Of a stretch of 38,470 nt of DNA, positions 9,720-18,100 are shown piece by piece. The notes below the pieces were generated by a model that made no database searches, had not been told where the DNA came from, and was given only the letters and a program-made list of their open reading frames with translations. Within the stretch, counting starts at the first letter, position 1; every line of letters starts with the position of its first letter. Source of the DNA: Bacilli bacterium (lineage in GTDB: Bacteria; Bacillota_I; Bacilli_A; RF39; UBA660). The translations under genes and the position numbers were made by a program. The stretch is taken from contig JAFUYX010000004.1 of NCBI GenBank assembly GCA_017476885.1, positions 1 to 38,470 on the forward strand, written 5' to 3'.

Positions 9720-10009
9720 TCATTCTATTTCATATGGATTAGATGCAGTTCCATCCGTTTCATCTTTAAAAGTTGTACCTGGTTTTAACGATATAGCAGG
9801 TCGAACACCAAAATTTCCTCTTGCCCAAACATTGCTTCCCCAACTACCATCTTCTTTAATATATTTTGCATCCACATACACATGATTATAATAGTGAGGC
9901 GTTAAATTCCAATATCTACTTCCTGTTGCTTGAACTGTCTTATTTTTCAATAAAGCTGATTCAGCTGTAGTTAATAATCCCACTGGATAGGTTAAAGTAC
10001 TATTTCCAT
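9720..10009 (-). pseudogene. C-terminal fragment of a DUF6273-like surface protein
   Basis: The frame from about 10009 to a TGA at 9722 encodes YGNSTLTYPVGLLTTAES onward and ends in GVRPAISLKPGTT and GTASNPYEIE. The VRPA.-.L-P---G-GT---P ending recurs in the surface protein at the right edge of the window, so this is the C-terminal module of that kind of protein with no N-terminus, signal or start of its own. It is fused upstream, in another frame, to a copy of an ftsI segment. The domain name DUF6273 is from memory of the family pattern. I treat it as a non-functional remnant. Confidence 0.75.
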
Positions 10010-10399
10010 ACGAATAGGAGTCACTGATATTCCTTGGCCAAAACTAGTAGTAGCAAGTTCTACCGGTCCCATCTTATCAAGAGAAAACAAAAATTCAGAA
10101 GCTTCTCCATTTAAATCAATCCCTGTCTTTTTTCCAAACCCAAAATATTGAAAAATGGTGTTCACTTCTCTTTTTTGAGGTTCAACATCTGTAACATCAT
10201 CGAAATCAATATAAACTTTACCACTAGTAACATTTTCAAGTCCAGAAATCAACCTTAAAATTGTTGTTTTGCCACATCCACTTGAACCAAGAAGTGTTAA
10301 AAATTCTCCTTCATGTACTTCTAAAGACAAGTCTTTAATAACATATTTATCCTTAATAAAACTCTTACTGACATGATCTAATTTAACAATGGTCTTCAT
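9992..10399 (-). pseudogene. Chimeric ORF: PotA-like ATPase N-terminus joined to an ftsI fragment
   Basis: A 135-codon frame starts at an ATG with AAGGTG upstream. Residues 1 to about 84 match the N-terminus of a polyamine-type ABC ATPase: LDHVSKSF, Walker A GSSGCGKTT, then KREVNTIFQ. At that point the sequence switches to FGFGKKTGIDLNGEAS and on to FGQGISVTPI, which is ftsI residues about 369-414, then ends after a few unrelated codons. The ABC signature, Walker B and switch regions are missing, so it cannot be a working ATPase. No transporter partners are nearby. It reads as a patchwork from recombination. Confidence 0.85.
10013..10150 (-). repeat. Partial duplicate of ftsI (copy of 8441-8578)
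   Basis: About 138 bp match 8441-8578 in the same orientation with only about nine differences by eye (roughly 93% identity). The differences include both silent and replacement changes (for example Gly-Ile to Glu-Phe), so the copy is no longer under the same constraint. It could recombine with the real gene by direct-repeat exchange, deleting about 1.6 kb. Confidence 0.9.
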
Positions 10400-10448
10400 A
10401 AATCAAACACCTTCTATTATAAATATCATATCATGAATAAAAATAAAA

Positions 10449-10467
10449 AGTCTATTTTGAATAGACT
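10449..10467 (-). terminator. Terminator after the 503-aa coiled-coil gene
   Basis: On the minus strand AGTCTATT/AATAGACT with a 3-nt loop is followed by TTTTATTTTTATT. It sits directly after the stop codon at 10469. Confidence 0.8.
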
Positions 10468-10468
10468 C

Positions 10469-11980
10469 TTAATTTTTCAACTTTTCCACTTCTAAATAGA
10501 ATTTTACATCATCTAAAACAAGCCCAGAAGATAAAATATCTTCATACAAAACCAATGTTTGAATATCTTTCATCGTATTCTCTAAATTATCCTTCTCTAA
10601 AGATTCAATGGTCAATTTTAACCCATCCAAATGATAACGATCCACAATAACTTGCTTCATTTGATATTCATCCAAAAGAGCAATTTGATTTAACAAAATA
10701 AACAAATTTGTATTCAAAAGATGTTTCAAATCCTGATATTCCAAAGACAAATGATGGTCTTTCATATCTTCCTGAGCTTCTTTCATAATTCTAACAAAAT
10801 ACAAATAATGAGATGCAATAAACTCCAAAGCTAATAAAGCAGAAGAATCCTTTGGAAAATGATGATAAAGCTGATCCTGAAAACAAGCCAAATCATAAGC
10901 ATCATAGGCTTCTATGACCTTATTAAGAGCTTCTTTATATTGAAACAAATAATCTTCACTGGTTTTCTTCTTAAAAGAGAATAATTTAGGCTTTTTCTCT
11001 CCTAAAATCTTATATAAATTCTTTTCTTCTTTTTGGACTACTTTCAATGCCGTTTGTTTCACTGTTTTAAATTGATCTTTTTCATTTAAAAGATTTCTTA
11101 AATCTTTAAATAAAACATCATATTTTAAAATGATTTGATACTCTTTTAAAATTTTATACAAAGCATTTAAAGTATCCACAGAATAAGCATTCTCGTTAAA
11201 ATAAATATCTCTTTTCTTTACAATTTCACTCTCTTTAAAATCAGAATACAAATACTCTTTATTCAAAAATTTTTGAAAATGAGCATATGCATCTTTCTTT
11301 TGTGCCTGTTCAAGAGCAGAAATCAACTCTTTTTTTCGCACCTGTAATTCCTCTACCTTATGAGAAGAACAAAATGCTTGATATCGATCTTGAAAATACT
11401 TATCAATTTGTTTTTCATATTTTAAATAAATATGCTTAATATTTACTTCAATGGCATTAATCAGTTCAGGAAATTGCCAATATAACGTCTCAAATTTTTG
11501 CTTTAGTTCTAAAGAAGAAGCCCCATTTAATAGTAACGTCATAAAATCCTGAACAGAAGGATGAAAATCAAAATCAGAAGAAGAAAGAGAAATATGACAA
11601 TTTTTAAAAGATTCAATCATCTTATTCAAACAACTTTCAATTTCTTGAAAATCATTTTTATAATAACGATGCAACTGATAGAGATAATAATCAAGATGCA
11701 TTTTTTCATAAGAAGAAAGATAAGGTCTAAATTCATTTAAAATGCTACACTTTTCTAATTCTTCTTGATACTGTTTTATATGAGGATTTTCTTTTAAATG
11801 AGAAATTTTATGAATTCTCCCTTGAATTTCTTCTTCCATCATTGCTAACTCTTTCTTAGTTTTTTCTATCTCGCCAAAAAGATAATCCTTCTTCTTTTTA
11901 CGATTTTGAGCGTTATTTTCAGGAAGAACATCAAACACTTCTGAAAAAGACTCAATTTCACTAACAATTTTCTCCTTCAT
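10469..11980 (-). CDS. Predicted coiled-coil protein of unknown function
   Basis: 503 aa, not recognised. It is rich in Lys, Glu, Leu and Gln, with long heptad-like stretches at about residues 30-75, 205-240 and 330-350, and has no signal peptide or membrane segment. It is therefore likely a cytoplasmic, largely helical protein. The only distinctive local feature is a basic KKPKLFSFKKK patch near residue 340. The start overlaps the stop of a 38-aa gene as ATGA, so the two are translationally coupled, and both follow the giant surface protein by a few bases. A structural or assembly role for the surface protein is possible from position only. Confidence 0.75.
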   Translation of the reverse strand: MKEKIVSEIESFSEVFDVLPENNAQNRKKKKDYLFGEIEKTKKELAMMEEEIQGRIHKISHLKENPHIKQYQEELEKCSILNEFRPYLSSYEKMHLDYYLYQLHRYYKNDFQEIESCLNKMIESFKNCHISLSSSDFDFHPSVQDFMTLLLNGASSLELKQKFETLYWQFPELINAIEVNIKHIYLKYEKQIDKYFQDRYQAFCSSHKVEELQVRKKELISALEQAQKKDAYAHFQKFLNKEYLYSDFKESEIVKKRDIYFNENAYSVDTLNALYKILKEYQIILKYDVLFKDLRNLLNEKDQFKTVKQTALKVVQKEEKNLYKILGEKKPKLFSFKKKTSEDYLFQYKEALNKVIEAYDAYDLACFQDQLYHHFPKDSSALLALEFIASHYLYFVRIMKEAQEDMKDHHLSLEYQDLKHLLNTNLFILLNQIALLDEYQMKQVIVDRYHLDGLKLTIESLEKDNLENTMKDIQTLVLYEDILSSGLVLDDVKFYLEVEKLKN

Positions 11981-12093
11981 GATTCTTCACCTTCTAATTT
12001 CTTTTGTGCCTCTTCAAGTTCACTTAAATGTTGTAATAGTATCGTATAAATACTTAATAATTCTTCATGACTAAGTTGTTTTAATTCTTCCAT
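11977..12093 (-). CDS. 38-aa acidic helical protein
   Basis: A small gene: ATG at 12093 with GTGAGG upstream, ending TCATGA so that its stop overlaps the next start. The product begins MEELKQLSHEELLSIYTILL and continues with Glu/Leu-rich heptads to KKLEGEES, so it is probably a single amphipathic helix. It lies 10 nt after the stop of the 2579-aa protein and is coupled to the 503-aa coiled-coil protein, so it could be a binding partner or a translational lead-in. I recognise no family. Confidence 0.65.
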   Translation of the reverse strand: MEELKQLSHEELLSIYTILLQHLSELEEAQKKLEGEES

Positions 12094-12103
12094 TTTTCTA
12101 ACC

Positions 12104-15100
12104 TCACTTTACTATAATATAACGAATAATTTCACCTATCAAAGTGTCCCCATCATATAAACGGAAAGCAAGTCGATAGGTTCCTGTCTGTAATTCACTC
12201 TTTAAAATTAAACTATAATCATTTTGTGGACCTGGTTTATCAATCAACAAATACTCCATAGGATTGCTTGTTGCAAATAAAGTCTGATCCAAGAAATCTT
12301 TTAAATCCACTAATTCATAATCCGTATCATAGATTTCATCATATTTTCGACGATACATAGCTAATCGAATATTTGGATTTTCCAGTACCGATTCATACCC
12401 AATTGAAAACTTTAATAATTTATCATTTTTACTAGACAAAATAACATTATCATCATTCAAAACAGGATTTAAACCATAAGTACTATTAATTACAGTCACA
12501 TTTAATAGTTCTTCTTTTGGCAATTGATCTCCATAATAAATTCCATCTAATGAACCATACACTTCAAATTTAAAAGTATATTCTCCACTTGGTAAAGACG
12601 AATTATCACTATGGAATAATAGCCATTTTTGAGTATTACCCACCTTATTAGAAAGTTTAATATGAGTAATACCAGAAATATCTGGATAATAACGATTGTT
12701 ATCCATCTCAAAATAAGTTCCTACTAAATCAGTTCCTGAAACTAGACTTCCCTCATGATTCAAAACAGAAACTTGTAAACCTAACTTAGAATCAAAATAT
12801 TGAGTATCTACAATACCAACATTAGAAATAGAATCATTAATATAACTTACCTGAACATCAAAAATATCGGTATGTCCTATATAGAGTGGATTATCTGTAA
12901 TGGAGACATCCGCTTTTAAAATAGAATCATTTCCTTCATAAAGATTATAAACCATTCTAGAACGTTCAATACCAAGAAAGGAAATAACAGATTCATTCTC
13001 TTGATTTTGCATCTCAATGAGTAAAGAATTTCCTAATTGATTTTGATTGATATTCGTATCTCCAAAATCCACAATAAAGATAAACTCTTCACTGCTATTC
13101 TCTCCATCAAAATAAATTTGATTCATATCTGCATCCGAATATGTTTGACTATCGTTTTGCCCCCCCATCCTCTGAAACATAGACAAAGGATAAGACACTT
13201 CGTTTTCTCTTGCTAACTCAGAAGTTGCATTTGCAACATCTTCAGCAGTTATAATATGATAGTAATACTCTGTCTGATGATTAGCAAAATCAATCATCGT
13301 AATTTTCGTTTTTTCAGGAAGAACAAAATTAGAAGTCAAAGCCCGATGATAACCAGTCTTATAAATATTTTGATTTTCCGCATATAAAGCATAATAAGCA
13401 CTAAACTTACTCTTTGTAGTAATATTATTGGAAGTAGAAGCAAACAACTCATACTTATCACCTGGTGTCATAGCCCCTTCATATTCAATCGTATTAAATA
13501 ATAAAGTAGACATATTTACATTAATCACCAAACGTTTAATGACACTAGATAAAGCATTCACTTTGGTAATTGCCATAATGGAGATACGAACTGTACCTAA
13601 ATCTTGTTTGACATCTAAATTTTTAGAATGATATAAATAGAACAACATCGTTGGTACAGTAGTGGAATTCTCTCCTTCATAATAAGTAGTTCCCCTCATT
13701 GTTGGATTACTCGTATAAAAGTTGGTTTTACCCGTAGTTAACCATCCAGTATTCGAAGCCTCCATGGATAATCCAAAATTATGGTTAGCATCCTCTACAT
13801 TAGCAGCAATACGAGGAATATCATTTTTATCCACTAAATGAATCCCATCTGCTAACTCAGAAGTATCAAAATTCAATACTTCAAAAGACGTATTAGGCTC
13901 AGTAAATTCTAGAAAAGAAAGCTCAACAGAACCTAAGGTCGAATACTTAGAAGCTTCCAAGTCTACATTGTACTCTAAAACATTCTCCCCAACATACCAC
14001 ATATAGAAAACAGAATTACTAGGAGTTGGTTCAATATAATCGGTATCATTCACTAAAGTTTCTTTATTGATAAAGTTACTATAGAAGCCATTGACTTTAA
14101 TATCGTGATTGGTATCATGATGTCCAACCACATAACCACCTCTGGTAAACTCTCCTGCCCATGATAAAGAATCTCCTGCCTCTTTACTAAAATGATAATT
14201 ACCAGTATTGACAGTATTATCAAAATTGTAATTGAAAAGTCCAAAGAAAGTCATCCCACGAACAAGTCCATATTCAGTAACTTGTTCATCCGTAGCAATA
14301 TTTAAATTCTTTCCTTCAAACATATAAAGACGATTATTAACATTTTTAGTAACTTGATGATTCTCTTTATCAATCGTTACTTGAGCAAGATTTCCACTTC
14401 CATCCTCAGAATAGAATGCTTCTAATAAATTAGCCCCAGTTTCCAAATACAGTTCGGAATTATTTTGTAAATGCAATTCTGGAACACGGCTAATAGAGAA
14501 TAACTCATCTTTGTAATCATTTGCTCTATCAATCGCACCTTTTAATATCATCGAAGAATGATTAATATAAGCATACTTAACTCTTTGAATGGACACATTT
14601 TTCTTAGGAGCTCCCATTTCTCCATAGTTTTTAATATAAAGATAGGAATCTCCTGAAGCACTAGAGGCATTTCCTCCACCATAAAAGGATCCATCAATTT
14701 GAAAACTACTATGATTTAGTGCATCAACATTAATCAATGTCCCTTCTGTGACACTAATAAAATCCCAGTCATATTTATCAGAAGCCTCGGCATTGGCTTC
14801 TCCACCACCAAAGATATGACCTTTAATATAAATATCATCCACTTTTAAAGAGGAATCCTCAACATTCTCACTTCCAATATTGACAATCGTATTTCCATAG
14901 ATGACGGAGGTATTGGCTCCCCCATAGACATTTCCATAAATCGTTGCCCCAACAATATTAACCGTACTTGTAGAATCATTCTGATCTCCATTTCCAGTAA
15001 AAGCTTGATTTCCTCCACCAAAGACACTTCCCGTAAATGGAGCAATACTATCTGGACTTCCAATCACACTATTGCCATCAATAGTGATTGAGGTATTTCC

Positions 15101-18100
15101 TTCTAATGTAGCTGTACTACCATTACCACCAGCATAAGCACTACCTCTCACAGTAGCATCAGTGATTTCTACAATAGAATTACCCTTTACAACTCCAAAG
15201 TTTCCTCCTCCATAGATATTACCTGTAATTTCACCACCATTTAAATCCACATAAGTATTTTCATTCACCTGAGCAAGATTTCCGCCTCCGAAAATAACAC
15301 CAACTTTTCCCCCATTCACAATAACGTTAGTGATTCCAACTTCGGCTTTATTTCCTCCCCCATAGATAGAAGAAATATTATTAGAATTATTCACAACAAC
15401 ATTGGTAGTACTTACAAGCCCACTATTATTAGAACCCCCATAGACATTCACTACATTTCCAGAAGTGACTAAAATATTTGATGTCGAAAGTCCAGCTTTA
15501 TTTCCTCCACCAAAAATATTAGTACTCGTTCCACCACTAACTTCAATGTGAGAAACATCACTATTTGCTTGGTATCCTCCACCATAGACATTTTCACTCG
15601 TTCCACCTTGGAATGTAATATGAGTATTCACGGTATTTCCACCGGCGTTATTTCCTCCATAAACATTAGTGCTAGTTCCAGAAACATGAGTAATAAAACT
15701 ATCTTGAACAGAACCCGAATTATTTGAACCCCCAAAAATATTTCCAACATTAGCACCATTCTGTAAAATATTTGTAGTGGTTACACTAGCCAGATTTCCT
15801 CCACCATAGACATTTGGAATAGTCCCATCTGCAGATAATAGTTGAATATCCGTAGTCGGAGTAGAAACTTTATTTCCTCCACCATAGACTGCAGTAAGAA
15901 CTTTAGCAACACCTTCCACTTTTACAGAAGTAGTATCACAACTTCCTCCTTCGTTATTTCCACCATAAGCATTCCCAATTTCACCACCTGTAATTTCAAC
16001 AGTAGAAGAAGTAACATCTCCAGAAGAATTGGAGCCACCAAATAATGTAGTCACAGAAGACCCATTAGCGTGCACGTGTGTATTCTCTACACTAGATTTA
16101 TTTCCTCCACCAAAGGCACTACCGATAACGCCTCCGTTTAAGAACACTTCATTTTTCTTAGTATGAGTTCCTGCTTGGTCATTTCCACCAAAAACACTTG
16201 TAATATCCCCGTTTTGAATCGTCACATTAATATCGCCAAGAACATATGGAGTCGTACTAGCATCTCCTTCTCCACCACCAAAGACACTTCCTAAGACAAC
16301 ACCTTGGTTCACAGTAACAGAAGTATTTCCATAATTAGACCCCGTATGACTAGTAGAATTTACGGTTCCAAAAGCACTACCACCATACACAGAACCTCCA
16401 ATAACAGGAACATTTTCTTTACGATCTCCAATGACTACCTCAACATCATTTTTAACATAAGTATCTACACCTTTACCTCCGCCATAGATATTTGTTTCAA
16501 CGTTTCCTTCTTGTACTTGAACTTTCGTGCTACCTAGAATCGTTCCAGAGATATTAGAGCCTCCATAAATACTTCCTTTGACTGTGCCACCTTTTTGAGT
16601 AATCGTAATAGAAGCTATTGTATCATCTGTTCCAGCACCATTTTGGTTTCCTCCACCATAGACATTCTTTTCAACAGTACCGCCTAAAATAGAAATCGAA
16701 GTTGTTGTAGTATTCTTAGAACTACTCACTCCTGTAGCACCATAGTTTCCTCCGCCATAGACACTATTTTTAATCGTTGCATTTCCATCAATTAGAATAT
16801 AAGAGTTTTCATTAGAACCAATCGCTGAATAACCACTTTTTCCATTTCCATTTCCAAATACACTACCAGATTCTGCTCCAAATAAAGTGTCTGTAGCCCC
16901 ATTCCCAATAGTAGCATTTCCTCCAACATAGATGAAAGAAGAACCATTTAACGTTCCATCACCATCGCTACTATCACTACCAGAACCATTTGATCCACCA
17001 AAAACACTATAATTAACAGTTCCTCCGGTTAAAGAAATAATTCGATTTCCATAAGTTGCAGATCGACCTGCGCCACCCACAACCATATCAATTGTTCCAC
17101 CTGTCTGATAAATATAAGTATCGTTATAAGAAGCTCTAGAAGAGGCTGTTAAAGGCCCACCAATGAGGTTATAAATATATCCCCCTTCTATTTTGGCACA
17201 TCTTGCACTATAGTACTCCCCATAACTTCTTCCCCCTACATAGATGCCAGAATACATATCATATTTTCCTGTACCAAAAGAACCACTTTTAACAGTCAGA
17301 TGAATAGCACATTCTCTAGTCGAGCGTATTTCTCCAGCCCATGAACCAGCCGCACTAAACGATACATCTAAATTTTGAGTTTCTCCCTTAATTCGGTCAA
17401 CATCACTTCCATACACGGCATCAGCCTGAATCGACAAATAATCCGTATTTCGATTTCCTCTTGCTGGAGGTTCTGTCAAAGAACCACTACTATATACACC
17501 CGATTCAATAATCATGCTATATTTTGTATTATTAGCGTTGCTTCCAGTATCATCAAGTCCACCAATAAAAGAGTCAAAATTTGCATAATCTTCATATTGT
17601 CTTAATCCACGACCAACTTTCAAGTTATGGAAATTAGCAATAACAGTCCCATGATAAATATAACTCCATCCACTTATTGTATACCCAGTAGTAGGATCTT
17701 CATCTGTCGGTTCATTTTCAGAATAAATCGTCAAATTCTCAATAGTCGTATCATTATAAGCTGTTACATTAAGGGAATTTACATTCCATCGATAATTTAA
17801 ACGTTCTCCATTTTTGAGTCCTGTAAACGTAAATGGTTTATTCTGATTTGTACTCCATGTACTATAGATATTAGCGCCAATATAAGCGATATTAGTATCT
17901 CTGGTTGTTAAATAATAATAATGTTTTCCTGGTTCAAAGAGATTTTCTTCTTCATTCTCATCATACTCACCCAAAAGTTCATAATAAGTACAACTCGAGC
18001 TTCTGCAAGTTCCATTAACACGGTTTCCATCTAAATCGTAATAACCAGAGTAACTAGCACCATTACTAAAATCACGATTGACATAGTATCCACCCATGTT

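Noticed and set aside
14665-17015. CRISPR-like regular repeats
   Set aside because: The periodicity is imperfect at the DNA level and is explained by in-frame protein repeats.
15842-17605. Several plus-strand frames rich in Ser, Thr, Ile and Asn
   Set aside because: They are complementary-strand shadows of the repeat-encoding giant gene.
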